DNA of 64,000 nt from CAYLJJ01 sp964384025 (GTDB taxonomy: Bacteria; Myxococcota_A; Bradymonadia; UBA7976; UBA1532), in contig CAYLJJ010000020.1 of assembly GCA_964384025.1 (NCBI GenBank), positions 1 to 64,000 on the forward strand, in the 5' to 3' direction. Below the pieces are notes generated by a model, which saw only the letters and a program-made list of their open reading frames with translations, was not told the DNA's origin and did no database searches. This document shows positions 1 through 8,210 of this stretch, in pieces. Position 1 is the first letter of the stretch. Each line of letters opens with the position of its first letter. The position numbers and the translations under genes were made by a program.

Positions 1-120
1 ACTCCGGCTGAGGCCCCATATCTGGAGCCATATACTCCGGCTGAGGCCCCATATCTGGAGCCATATACTCCGGCTGAGGCCCCATATCTGGAGCCATATA
101 CTCCGGCTGAGGCCCCATAT
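1..120. repeat. 33-bp perfect tandem repeat (3.6 copies visible)
   Basis: Units start at 1, 34, 67 and 100; the first three are identical and the last is cut after 21 bases. On the minus strand each unit encodes MAPDMGPQPEY in the reading frame of the lipoprotein gene. The array continues beyond the window. Perfect identity suggests recent expansion, and the copy number may vary between strains. Confidence 0.95.
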
Positions 121-328
121 CGCTCTGGCCGCCATCTTGATAGACAGAGACCTCAGCCTGGTTGTCACCCTCATCCTCATCATCGCAGCCTCCTACAGAG
201 ACAGCGACGCCAACCCCCAGGACTGCTGGGAGGGCCGCTCTAGCGCCCTGGCTCAGGAGCGCGCGGCTGCGCTGATCAAACTGCTTGCAAACTTCCATGA
301 GGATGCGGCGGATTTCATGCTCAGACAT
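1..328 (-). CDS. Repeat-containing lipoprotein, C-terminus cut by window edge
   Basis: The gene runs off the left edge; 109 codons of its N-terminus are visible. The ATG at 326-328 has a GGAGG ribosome site four bases upstream (333-337). The protein has a charged start (MSEHEIRRIL), a hydrophobic stretch at about residues 31-47 and a lipobox-like VGGC with Cys48, followed by an acidic DDEDEGD segment. This layout is typical of lipoproteins in Myxococcota, although the n-region is long. After residue 68 it becomes an 11-residue tandem repeat, MAPDMGPQPEY, which continues to the window edge. Such Pro/Asp-rich repeats usually act as a spacer between the lipid anchor and an outer domain. Function is unknown because the C-terminal domain is outside the window. 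serS lies upstream on the same strand, with 88 bases between them. Confidence 0.8.
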   Translation of the reverse strand, partial: MSEHEIRRILMEVCKQFDQRSRALLSQGARAALPAVLGVGVAVSVGGCDDEDEGDNQAEVSVYQDGGQSDMGPQPEYMAPDMGPQPEYMAPDMGPQPEYMAPDMGPQPE

Positions 329-416
329 GGGGCCTCCAATCCTTGGCAGGGTATCAAGAACTTTAGATCGATTGCAGAAGAATTGCGGTGTCTCAGAAGA
401 GGCTCAGCTCGCAGTT

Positions 417-1649
417 TCAGGGATGGGGCTGTAGAAACTCGCGGCCATCGATGAAAGGTCGCAGGATCTCAGGAACATGAACTCGACCATCCTCCAGTTG
501 GTTGTTCTCCAAGACCGCATAGAGAGCGCGATCTGTGATCATGGTCGCAGAGATGGTGTGAGGAAAGACCATTCGCTTGCCGTCGCGATAGCGGATGCGT
601 GTACGGCGGCTCTGGTAGTCAAGGAGGTTGGTGTTGGAGTGGGTCTCACGGTAGGCTCCAAAACCCGCGAACCAAGCCTCAATGTCGTACTTCTTATAGC
701 CTGGGTGCCCCAGGTCACCCACGCAGACATTGACCAAGCGATAGGGCAGCTCTAGGGCCTGCATGATCGCCTCTTCATTCTGAAGACAGCGGAGATGCCA
801 CTCCTCAGACTCCTCTGGGCGACAGAAGACGATCTGCTCCACCTTGTGGAACTGATGAACTCGGAAAGCTCCCCGAGAAGCGCGACCATGAGCCCCTGCC
901 TCGGTACGGAAGCAGGGGGAGTAGGAGCAGTATCTCAGCGGCAGCTGCTCCGCCTTCAGGATCTCATCGCCGTGATAGCCCACAAGGGTCTGCTCGGAGG
1001 TCCCGATGAGGCAGAGGTCCTCACCCTGGATGCGATAGACCTGATCCTCAAAGAAGGGCAGGTAGCCGGTTCCAAAGAGGCTAAACTCTCGGGTAAGGAC
1101 CGGCGTAAACATCTCCACAAAGCTCTCCTTGGCCAGGAGATCCAAAGCAAGCTGAAACATCCCCCTCGCCAGACGCGCTCCATCCCCTTTCCAGTAGAAG
1201 AAGCCGTGCCCAGAGACCCGCGATCCACGCTTGAGATCCAGGATATCCAGCAGCTCCCCTAACTCTTCATGGGTCCGTGGTTTAAAGCCCAACTCAAGAG
1301 GAGTCCCCCAGCGTCGGATCTCCACGTTCTCCTCATCAGAGTGCCCCATAGGGGTCTCGTCGGAGAGCAGGTTGGGGACCCTTACCCAGAGGGCCTCCCG
1401 CTCCTCTTTCGCCTCTCTGAGGCGCCGCTCTAGAGCTTGAAGCCGCTCCTTGATGGCGCGACCCTGCTCGCGCGCCTCGGGACCTGAGAGCTTCTTGCGC
1501 CTGTGTCTAAGTTCATCTGTCTCCGCTTGAAATTGACGAACACTCTCATCCAGAGAGAAGAGGCGATCCACGTCCACCGGAGCGCCTCGACGCTGACAGA
1601 GGTCGCGAATGAGGTCGGGCTGTTGTCGAAGCAGCTTGAGGTCCAGCAT
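417..1649 (-). CDS. serS: Seryl-tRNA synthetase (divergent class II active site)
   Basis: Charges tRNA-Ser with serine in the cytoplasm. The 410 residues match the family's usual length. The N-terminal half is the charged coiled-coil arm that binds the tRNA (MLDLKLLRQQPDLIRDL to about residue 105). Motif 2 is clear (FRTEAGAHGRASRGAFRVHQ). Two parts of the serine/ATP pocket differ from textbook bacterial SerRS. The REISSCSNxxDFQARR stretch is RETHSNTNLLDYQSRR, and the motif 3 segment (HTLNGSGLAVGR) is one residue shorter and reads HTISATMITDR. Mitochondrial SerRS has a similar NAT substitution there. It could be the housekeeping enzyme of this lineage or a second, specialised copy; the window cannot decide. 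The start ATG is preceded by a purine run (GAGAGAGAG) rather than a strong ribosome site. Confidence 0.93.
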   Translation of the reverse strand: MLDLKLLRQQPDLIRDLCQRRGAPVDVDRLFSLDESVRQFQAETDELRHRRKKLSGPEAREQGRAIKERLQALERRLREAKEEREALWVRVPNLLSDETPMGHSDEENVEIRRWGTPLELGFKPRTHEELGELLDILDLKRGSRVSGHGFFYWKGDGARLARGMFQLALDLLAKESFVEMFTPVLTREFSLFGTGYLPFFEDQVYRIQGEDLCLIGTSEQTLVGYHGDEILKAEQLPLRYCSYSPCFRTEAGAHGRASRGAFRVHQFHKVEQIVFCRPEESEEWHLRCLQNEEAIMQALELPYRLVNVCVGDLGHPGYKKYDIEAWFAGFGAYRETHSNTNLLDYQSRRTRIRYRDGKRMVFPHTISATMITDRALYAVLENNQLEDGRVHVPEILRPFIDGREFLQPHP

Positions 1650-1834
1650 AGGCTCTGCTCTCTCTCTTACTAAAGGTCTCTTGAATTTTTGGGGCTTCTA
1701 TCACGGAAGCCCGTCAGGAAGCATTTTTAAGGAGATTCTGGGGAAAAATCCTGCCCTCTGTGGGTAGGGGTTGGCGTATCTCCACTGCCAGCGAGTATAC
1801 CTTGCGCCGATCCTAGAAGTTTGGAGAGAGAGTT

Positions 1835-4360
1835 ATGAGCAGATCTTTTGCCTTGATGGGGCTGCTCAGCCTGTTGAGTGTCTTGGGTTGTGACAGCGAG
1901 AGCGGAGATGAGGCCCTCCCTGATGTACCTCAGCGGCCTATGGATGCAAGCCTTGATGATGCAGATGAATCCACCACCGACACAGGCGAGGCGGAGACTC
2001 TAGATACAGGGGGAGAGGGGCAGGATGCTGAGATCGACAGCGAACCGGAGCCACCTCCCCTGAGAGATGTTGAGGATTGTGAAGATGTCTGCGAGATCTA
2101 CGCTGAGTGTGACGCTCTGGAGAGTGAGTGGCCAAGTGAGGGGGAGGCAGGCTGTATGGATGCCTGTGAAGGAGCCGCGCTCTCTCAAGCTTGGAGGAGC
2201 TATCTCTCCTGTCTCCAGTTGACTTGGGAGTGCCCCCGTCTGGAGGAGTGCATCATGCCCAGCCGCCCTCTGCCTGAGTGTGATGCGGTTTGTGAGGCGT
2301 TGATCGCCTGCGATTCAGAGTTCAGCTTGCCTCTCCCAGAGCGGGAGGAGTGCGCTGCTGCTTGTGAGGACAACACCCTCTCCTACCCTCTCCGGGTCTG
2401 TGGCTCCTCCGCAGTGGATGAGGGCAGCTGTGACACCCTTATGGTCCAAAATTGCCTCTTGGAGAACCAAGCTCCAGCCTGCCACCAGAGCTGTATCTAT
2501 CAGCAGAGCTGTGATCCTGAGTTGGACTCCATCGCCTGTACCCTGGGGTGTCTTAACGCTCTAGAAGGAATGGATCCCATCCAGGTTCAGCACGCTCGGG
2601 ATCTACGTGACTGCCACAACGCGGCGGAAGAAGAGTGTGAGGCTCATACAGCCTGCCTAGGCATTGAGCCTTGCGTTGAGGTCGATCCCAGTCCCCTCTG
2701 TGAAGCGGACGCCTGCGGTTTTTTTGATGAGGAACAGTGCGAGGAAGCCGCCCTGGCGCTCATCTGCCGCTCCAGTGAGGAGAGTATGAGCTGCCTTCAG
2801 GAGGGGATCTCAGGAGAGTGTGAGGGCCTCTGGAGTTGCCTAGAGGATCCCATCATCCCTGGAGAGTTTTGTACGGAGATTTGCCAACTGCAGGCCCTCT
2901 GTGATCTGCTCCCCCAGGATCTACCCGCCATCGACTGTGACACCCAGTGCCGCGCCGCCTTGGTGATCGGCGCTGAGCGAGGGCGACTCCAAGCTGAGGT
3001 CCCCTGCTTGAGCGCGGAGAGCTGCGATGATCTGGACCTCTGTATGATCCAGGCCAGTCCTGAGCGGCGCTGTGACTTCGCTTGCGCGCGGCGTGAAGAG
3101 TGTGAGCTGTCCTTGGAGGGTTGCTTAGAGGCCTGTGATGGCAGCTTCTCCAGTCGTCGAACCCAGGGAGAGTTGAGCTGCTTAGAGGCGGGGGGGAGCT
3201 GTGAAAGCTTGCTGAACTGTTTGCCTCCGGCCCGGCCTGACTGCGCTCTCCTCTGCGCGGAGCTGGAACCCTGTGGTGTTGAGCCTGCAAACTGCATCCA
3301 GAGTTGTGATGATGCTCATCTAGATATGCCCAGCAGCTACCTGGAGAACCTCTCCTGTACCCTCTCTGCGGGTCGCTGTCCGCAGCGTCGCCAGTGTATG
3401 GAGGGAGAGTATCAAGCAGGAGAGCCCTGCCAAATCTACTGTGTTTATCGAGAGAAATGTTTAGAGGAGCCCGACATAGAGAGCTGCCTTTTGAGTTGCG
3501 CCCCTGGGGGTGGTCTGCTGGAAGAGAGCATGGCCTTTGATGTGGGGGTGGAGTGCCTCCTTGAGGCGGGCCGCGAGGGCTCCTGTGAGGAGTATGAGGC
3601 CTGTCTCGCTCCGGTAGAGGACCCCTGCCCCGCTCACTGCGCCCTGCTTGAGGGCTGCGGTTTAGTGGAAGAGGAGTGTGAGGCGCGCTGTGCTGAGGAG
3701 TTTGCTCAGGATCCAGAGCCCTTCGCCTGTGCCTCTCGGGCCAAGCGTCGTGATGCAGGCTGCGCTGTAGTGGCCGAATGTATGGGCATAGAGGTGCCGG
3801 TCGCTGGCCCAGCTTGTCTGAGCCTTTGTCAGGCTCAGGCGGAGTGTCAGCCAGGCCTCGATCCCTTCATCTGTGAGCGTGGCTGTGAGGAGAGCGGGGA
3901 GACTTATGCCCGTGCCTTCTGCGCTGAGGGCTTACTTTGTCAGGATATTCAGCTCCTCTGCCTCGATCCGGAGGTGGTGCCTGAGCCTCCAGAGTGTGCT
4001 GAAGCCTGCGCGCTGACCGCCGCCTGTGATCCGGTGGTTGAGGGTTACTCTGAGGAGGCTTTCTGTATGGGCAAATGTCGGGCAGCGGTGATGCGAGGGG
4101 ATGAGCTCACCGCGGGGAACCTGCACAACTGTGTTCAGACAGTCAACTGTGATCTCAATATCCTGCCTAACTGCTTTGTCGGCGCTGGAGGGAGCTGCAC
4201 CGTGGAGCAGACGATCCAAGATTGCGTCGATTCCAGGCTGCAAGAGCATATTGACGCCTGCTCAGGGGTCTATGATCAAGCTCGAATAGATTGCATCGCT
4301 TCAGGCTTGGATCTACAGGGTGATCAGTTCAGCTGCATGGCGGCCTATCTATGTTTCTGA
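1835..4360 (+). CDS. Large lipoprotein built of about ten 8-cysteine modules
   Basis: Unrecognised family of 841 residues. The signal peptide ends in a lipobox (LSVLGC, Cys19), then an acidic Asp/Glu/Thr linker to about residue 78. The rest is a string of modules of about 75 residues. Each opens with Cx3Cx5C (CEDVCEIYAEC, CDAVCEALIAC, CHQSCIYQQSC, CTEICQLQALC, CDFACARREEC, CALLCAELEPC, CQIYCVYREKC, CPAHCALLEGC, CLSLCQAQAEC, CAEACALTAAC). It continues with Cx3C, a single Cys, and a closing Cys pair usually five residues apart, so eight Cys per module, enough for four disulfides. One extra module with a variant opening (CEADAC) lies between the third and fourth. GGAGAGAG precedes the ATG. The following gene overlaps its stop by ten bases and is probably co-transcribed. 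Likely an outer-surface binding or structural protein; no function can be assigned. Confidence 0.85.
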   Translation: MSRSFALMGLLSLLSVLGCDSESGDEALPDVPQRPMDASLDDADESTTDTGEAETLDTGGEGQDAEIDSEPEPPPLRDVEDCEDVCEIYAECDALESEWPSEGEAGCMDACEGAALSQAWRSYLSCLQLTWECPRLEECIMPSRPLPECDAVCEALIACDSEFSLPLPEREECAAACEDNTLSYPLRVCGSSAVDEGSCDTLMVQNCLLENQAPACHQSCIYQQSCDPELDSIACTLGCLNALEGMDPIQVQHARDLRDCHNAAEEECEAHTACLGIEPCVEVDPSPLCEADACGFFDEEQCEEAALALICRSSEESMSCLQEGISGECEGLWSCLEDPIIPGEFCTEICQLQALCDLLPQDLPAIDCDTQCRAALVIGAERGRLQAEVPCLSAESCDDLDLCMIQASPERRCDFACARREECELSLEGCLEACDGSFSSRRTQGELSCLEAGGSCESLLNCLPPARPDCALLCAELEPCGVEPANCIQSCDDAHLDMPSSYLENLSCTLSAGRCPQRRQCMEGEYQAGEPCQIYCVYREKCLEEPDIESCLLSCAPGGGLLEESMAFDVGVECLLEAGREGSCEEYEACLAPVEDPCPAHCALLEGCGLVEEECEARCAEEFAQDPEPFACASRAKRRDAGCAVVAECMGIEVPVAGPACLSLCQAQAECQPGLDPFICERGCEESGETYARAFCAEGLLCQDIQLLCLDPEVVPEPPECAEACALTAACDPVVEGYSEEAFCMGKCRAAVMRGDELTAGNLHNCVQTVNCDLNILPNCFVGAGGSCTVEQTIQDCVDSRLQEHIDACSGVYDQARIDCIASGLDLQGDQFSCMAAYLCF

Positions 4361-5130
4361 TCCTCCTCCTCCCCATCTTTGGCGTTGAGCCAGGGATGAA
4401 GATCAAGGCGGTCAAAGCGGCTTATGCTCCCATCGGTGAGCAGCAGGGTAAGTGGCTTGGCCCTGAAGGCCAAGGGCGCCTCCGCCACCTGAGTTATCAA
4501 TGCCAAGCAGAGCAGCGCTGCTTCCTCAGCCCCTCTGAGGCGGAGTTTAGCTTTCTGGATGGCAAGCTGGCGACAGCCAGCCTGAGGTTCAACGCTGACG
4601 CTGGGCCTCCAGGCTACTCCCTTATGCGGATCCTGCTTAAGCTGGAAGGGGAGGCGAAGCTGGGGCGGCCTGTGGCGGTCTCCAGCGCGGCGGGGCGTCG
4701 CAGTCGCTACTTCTTTTTAAAGGGGCAGACTCAGGTCTGGGTCCAAGATGGGCGGGACACAGAGATCAAGCTCTATCTGGATAAGCTCAACCCTCTGGGT
4801 CGCGCTGAGGCGGTGGCCGCGGGTGCTCCTCCTCAGAGCCTCAAGGGGCTGTGGGGAGGCAAAGCCTATGCGGCGGCCCACAAGGCGATCAGCAAGCGAG
4901 AGTTCAGCGTGGCGATCAAGGCCCTGGAGAAGGTTCGGAGTAAGCGCCGCGCCTCTCCTCTCTTAAAAGAGCAGGCTAAGGCGATCCTGGCCCTGGCCCT
5001 GGCCGCCCGGGGGCTTAAGCAGCGCCAAGGCCGAGAGGCGCTCAAGGATTTAGAGCGCGCTCTAGAGTTGGATCCTGACTTGGCAGCTCATCTGGAGAGC
5101 CAGATTAAGGCGCTGCGCTCGGCGCCCTAG
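4351..5130 (+). CDS. Secreted protein with C-terminal TPR-like helices
   Basis: 259 residues; not recognised. A short hydrophobic start (MFLILLLPIFG) suggests a signal peptide, although there is little basic n-region. The ATG lies inside the end of the upstream gene (10-base overlap), implying translational coupling. The N-terminal 150 residues are a mixed alpha/beta region with a Cys pair (YQCQAEQRC) that could form a disulfide. From about residue 165 the sequence becomes Ala/Leu/Lys-rich helices, ending ALKDLERALELDPDLA, the typical pattern of a tetratricopeptide repeat. It may act as an envelope partner of the Cys-module lipoprotein. That is inferred from position only. Confidence 0.75.
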   Translation: MFLILLLPIFGVEPGMKIKAVKAAYAPIGEQQGKWLGPEGQGRLRHLSYQCQAEQRCFLSPSEAEFSFLDGKLATASLRFNADAGPPGYSLMRILLKLEGEAKLGRPVAVSSAAGRRSRYFFLKGQTQVWVQDGRDTEIKLYLDKLNPLGRAEAVAAGAPPQSLKGLWGGKAYAAAHKAISKREFSVAIKALEKVRSKRRASPLLKEQAKAILALALAARGLKQRQGREALKDLERALELDPDLAAHLESQIKALRSAP

Positions 5131-5425
5131 ATTTTGAGCTTCTCTAAGCGGTAGCGAAAGGTCGCTGCACCCCCTCGCCGAGGATCACCGCCCGCTCCAT
5201 CAAGTTGGCCAGCTCCCCCCCTGAGCCTGCTCTACCGCCCACGTCTTCGTTGTCGTGCTCCTGTATATCGCTGATGATCAGATCGATCTCTGTCTGTTCC
5301 AGCAGCTCAAGAACCGCGAGGCCATCCTCTGCCTCCAAGATCTCCAGATCAAGATCCATCAGCATCATCGCCAACACTTGGCGATAGTTGCGTTCATCCT
5401 CGACGATCAGAACTCGATGGCTCAT
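5127..5425 (-). pseudogene. Collapsed NtrC-type sigma-54 response regulator
   Basis: Three pieces of one family are found in order. From ATG 5425, MSHRVLIVEDERNYRQVL to DLIISDIQ is the N-terminal half of a receiver domain, with the acidic pair ED and the phospho-acceptor Asp. It then jumps to GGELANLMERAVILGEG, which matches the end of the AAA+ sigma-54 interaction domain (GNVRELxNLMERAVIL). One frame over, ATFRYRLEKLKI and its stop (5127-5129) match the tip of the Fis-type DNA-binding helix. In the frame of the first piece translation ends at 5144. So about 300 residues of the AAA+ domain and most of the helix-turn-helix are missing, and a frameshift is present. The truncated 93-residue product would lack DNA binding. 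The remnant abuts the convergent gene's stop codon. Confidence 0.75.
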
Positions 5426-6002
5426 GATTTTTGAGCCCAGAGGAGCGGGCCAGGAGCAAAGGGGTCACTGTTCAGTTTTGATCACGGTTCCACCAGCTGT
5501 TCAAGACAGCGTCGATATAATTTGTTGTACGCCAAAAAATATGGGTGCCCGTCCGCCATGGCGGATGGAGATGGTTTAGAGAGCGAAGAAGATCCCCCCT
5601 CTTGGTATGTGGAGGTTGCGATACCAAAACCACAGCCAAAAAGAGGGACCGATGGAAGGTTGTCACGAGTTCGACATTGGGGCGAGCACAGGACTCAAAA
5701 AGTTGTAAGAATTCGTAACACAAAGGTTTTTTGTCCCAGAGGAAAATCGGGAGATGACACCGTCCGCTTCGCACCTTGACCGGCTCGTCAAGACGATGGA
5801 AGGATGGCCTTATCTGGAACACTTTTCCAATTAAGGCCAGCTTCTGGGTTCGCCGGATTTGGTGGTCTGCTCTTTCTTGTTCAAAGAGACCTGAACTCAT
5901 ATTGAGCGATAGGGAGGTTCCGTAACCCACCGAAGACAAAACAGGCGCTTAAAAAAGCTTCCTCGAGGAGCACAGCTCAGCAGTAAGAGATAAGGGCTGA
6001 CA
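5426..6002. other. 577-bp region without a convincing gene
   Basis: Codon pattern is poor in all frames. A minus frame (5472-5939) contains IRRTQKLALIGKV, which resembles the segment just before the H-box of histidine kinases. Nothing downstream of it continues that family. If real, it would be the decayed partner of the regulator remnant next to it. No promoter or structural RNA could be recognised. Confidence 0.4.
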
Positions 6003-6842
6003 TCAAAGCTGTCCGAGCAGCTCAAGCTCCTCTTCGATGCGATCTCGCAGCTCCGCCTCGTCCAGATCCTTGAGGAAGAGGCGCTTGCCGTTGAAGAAGA
6101 GGGTGGGGGTGCGATCCACTCCCAAGCGAGCCCCCTCGCGCTTCTCCTCGCGGATGCGTTGGAGAAGAGCTTTGTCTTTTAAATCCGCCTTAAAACGCTC
6201 CAAATCCAGCCCAATTTTCCGGGCATAGTCCAAGAGATCTTCATCTGTGAGAGCATGGCGATTCTTGTAGAGGAGATCGTGATAGGGGAAGAACTTGCCC
6301 TGTTGAGCTGCTGCTAGAGCCGCTAGAGAGGTCGCTACAGCGCGCTCGTGGCCTTTGATGGGGAAGCTGCGAAAACCAAAGCGCAGCTTCCCTGGATAGG
6401 CGGCCGTGAGCCGCTCCATCATCGGGGAGACCACACGACAGAAGGGGCACTGAAAGTCAGCAAACTCGATCACCGTGAGGGGTGCCTCTTTGGGTCCCAG
6501 GCTGACATCCTCTTTGCTTCTGAGATCCACAGGTTTGAGAGGGTGTGCAGATTTGGCGCGATCCAGGATCATCTTGGAGATCTGTTGGGGGCTGCGGCCT
6601 TTATCAAGTTGGCGCAGCACCATCCCCGCCACTCGCCGAGCTGTGGCTCCCTCAGGCTTGGCGATACAAGCGGCGAGGCTCTCTGGGCAGCCGTGATAGC
6701 TGAACTCCGCTTTAAGAATCTCTTCAGCTGCCGCGTAGCGCTCAGGGCTCACCTGAGCTGGGGCGCCGACGACACGATCCCAGGGGATCTTTGCCTGGGC
6801 AGAGAGGCTGAATAGGAGCAAAGAGAACAGAGCAGACTTCAT
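6003..6842 (-). CDS. Periplasmic DsbA-like thiol oxidoreductase (CPFC)
   Basis: 279 residues with a signal peptide (MKSALFSLLLFSLSAQA). Residues about 112-275 form a DsbA/thioredoxin-fold domain with active site CPFC (Cys132, Cys135) and the cis-proline loop RTPTLFFNGKRL. The 80 residues before it are helical and hold two further cysteines (GCPESLAACI) that could form a structural or relay disulfide. The product should introduce or isomerise disulfides in exported proteins. The ATG overlaps the stop of the MauE-like gene upstream (ATGA), so it is the last gene of the redox operon. With so many Cys-rich exported proteins nearby, a role in their folding is a reasonable inference. The exact redox direction is not shown by sequence. 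Confidence 0.88.
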   Translation of the reverse strand: MKSALFSLLLFSLSAQAKIPWDRVVGAPAQVSPERYAAAEEILKAEFSYHGCPESLAACIAKPEGATARRVAGMVLRQLDKGRSPQQISKMILDRAKSAHPLKPVDLRSKEDVSLGPKEAPLTVIEFADFQCPFCRVVSPMMERLTAAYPGKLRFGFRSFPIKGHERAVATSLAALAAAQQGKFFPYHDLLYKNRHALTDEDLLDYARKIGLDLERFKADLKDKALLQRIREEKREGARLGVDRTPTLFFNGKRLFLKDLDEAELRDRIEEELELLGQL

Positions 6843-7306
6843 GAGCGCTTCCCTTCAAGCAGGCGGTCTAGACTCAAGCGTCCAGCGCCGCTCCAGGCCA
6901 AGTAGAGAGAGATCAAGAGCCAAGCCAGATCGCGCCAGATGGTGACCATGCTGATCTCATGAGCTGCCTCTCCTGAGGCGAAGCAGCCACAGGAGAGGCG
7001 CAAGTCGAAGTAGAGGGCTGAGGAGATCGCGGCGATAAAGATCAGCAACATCCCAGCACAGAGGAGGGCGTTGGCCCGCGTAAAGAGCCCCAAGACCAGC
7101 ATCAACCCCACGAGCAACTCCAGCCAAGGCAAGATGATCGCGCTCAGGTTGATCAGAGAGAGGGGCAGGATCTGATAGGTAGCGATGCTCAGGGCAAAGT
7201 CAGCGGGTTGAAGGATCTTAGACCAACAGGCAAAGAGGAAGACCCCTCCCAGATAGATACGAGCGGGCAGAGCCAACCAGAGATAGAGGCCCTTGGGATC
7301 TCGCAT
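6839..7306 (-). CDS. MauE/DoxX-family redox membrane protein
   Basis: About 155 residues with four hydrophobic segments; family members sit in the inner membrane beside thioredoxin-like proteins (as MauE with MauD). A CGCF motif lies at the end of the third segment (RLSCGCFASGE), the vicinal cysteine pair typical of MauE-type proteins, which are thought to exchange electrons with an exported thiol oxidoreductase. The ATG at 7306 follows GAGGAG by eight bases and overlaps the upstream stop (TGATG); a GTG at 7309 is an alternative. It is directly followed by the DsbA-like gene with a 4-base overlap. The pair probably works as membrane redox partner plus periplasmic oxidoreductase. Confidence 0.8.
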   Translation of the reverse strand: MRDPKGLYLWLALPARIYLGGVFLFACWSKILQPADFALSIATYQILPLSLINLSAIILPWLELLVGLMLVLGLFTRANALLCAGMLLIFIAAISSALYFDLRLSCGCFASGEAAHEISMVTIWRDLAWLLISLYLAWSGAGRLSLDRLLEGKRS

Positions 7307-7851
7307 CACTCTCTCTCCTCGCCCAAGAGGCCCTCAAAGGCTCGTCCCGAGGCCGCCCAAGCTTCAGCACCCCCCTTCAGCGGGCGCACCCCCCTGAGGC
7401 CCTTGGCTGCCAGATCTGCAGCCATCATCCGCCCAGTGTCCAAAGCGCCATCCAGCTCACCATAGACCAAGATCATCCGCGCCTGAGCCTTCAGCAGCGC
7501 TTTGATCTCCGCCTCAGGGGGATCAAAGAGGTCATCATAAGGGAGGGAGCGAGCGCCAGGGATATGGCCCTGCTCAAAGCGCTTAGAGGATCTCGCATCC
7601 AAGAAGAGCACCCCCTCTTTTGGGACCTCCTCTACGCTGATCGCCTCCACCTCCGTTCGTGCATCAGGACAGGGAATAAAGATCTCGTAGGGGTAGCGAG
7701 CTTGAAGAGGGAGTCCCTCCTCTCGAAGCTGGTTAAAGGTCAGGCCCAGGGCAGAGGAGCCCAGGGTGATCAAGAGCATCTCTAGAGCGATGCGCTTTTT
7801 AGAGGCCATCTGAACAACATCTGCAGCCGATGGCGCTGGATGCCCAGTCAC
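7306..7851 (-). CDS. Membrane-anchored rhodanese-like protein lacking the catalytic Cys
   Basis: 181 residues. A single hydrophobic segment (about residues 20-38, LEMLLITLGSSALGL) suggests an N-terminal anchor facing the periplasm. Residues about 65-175 form a rhodanese fold: FLDARSSKRFEQGHIPGARSLPY is followed by a strand and loop reading ILVYGELDGALDTGR. Active rhodaneses have Cys in that loop (VYCxxGxRS). Here Gly occupies the place, so sulfur transfer by the usual persulfide is not expected. A binding or scaffold role within the redox operon is more likely. The start is a GTG overlapping the upstream stop (GTGA); an internal ATG at 7809 would still include the anchor. Confidence 0.8.
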   Translation of the reverse strand: MTGHPAPSAADVVQMASKKRIALEMLLITLGSSALGLTFNQLREEGLPLQARYPYEIFIPCPDARTEVEAISVEEVPKEGVLFLDARSSKRFEQGHIPGARSLPYDDLFDPPEAEIKALLKAQARMILVYGELDGALDTGRMMAADLAAKGLRGVRPLKGGAEAWAASGRAFEGLLGEERE

Positions 7852-8189
7852 CGATATTCACAGCCATCTTCTCTCTCTTCGTTGAGGTTCAGCCAACCCG
7901 ACTTGCAGCCCTCTATCTCACATACGCCCCGTTCATGGCGCACCTTCGCTTGAGGAAAGCGCGCTCCGCAGCCTAAGCAGCGCTCATCGTATTGGCAGCG
8001 GTGCTCCAGACAGCGTTGATTCTCTGAGCACTCCTCTTCAGCTTCATGCTCATAGCGACAGCACCCCTCAGGATCAGAGAGACTATCTCCAGAGCAATCC
8101 TCATCACTGAGACAGCGACCCTCCATAAAACAGCCCGCGAGGAGAAGCAGGGATAAGCTCGGGTGGGAGCTCTTGAGCATGATTTTCAT
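7848..8189 (-). CDS. Small Cys-rich lipoprotein
   Basis: 113 residues. The signal peptide ends in lipobox LLAGC (Cys19). The mature part holds many cysteines in short spacings (CLSDEDC, CCRYEHEAEEEC, CLEHRC, CLGCG). It ends with CKSGWLNLNEEREDGCE, a form of the C..G(W/F)xxxNxxxxxGCE motif common in myxobacterial surface proteins. It lies 21 bases after the ABC ATPase gene and overlaps the rhodanese-like gene by four bases. It might be a substrate of, or an anchor for, the disulfide machinery encoded just downstream. That is an inference from operon position. No enzymatic function is visible. Confidence 0.8.
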   Translation of the reverse strand: MKIMLKSSHPSLSLLLLAGCFMEGRCLSDEDCSGDSLSDPEGCCRYEHEAEEECSENQRCLEHRCQYDERCLGCGARFPQAKVRHERGVCEIEGCKSGWLNLNEEREDGCEYR

Positions 8190-8210
8190 TACCGGAGGGT
8201 GCCTTAGAGA

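Noticed and set aside
2797..3297. Two long minus-strand frames opposite the Cys-module lipoprotein
   Set aside because: They arise from the codon structure of the plus-strand repeats; low-complexity Ser/Gln/Arg content and no homology-like motifs.
5472..5939. 155-codon minus-strand frame with a histidine-kinase-like segment (IRRTQKLALIGKV)
   Set aside because: Only about 13 residues resemble the family; no H-box, ATPase motif or coding bias follows, so it is noted only within the gene-less region.
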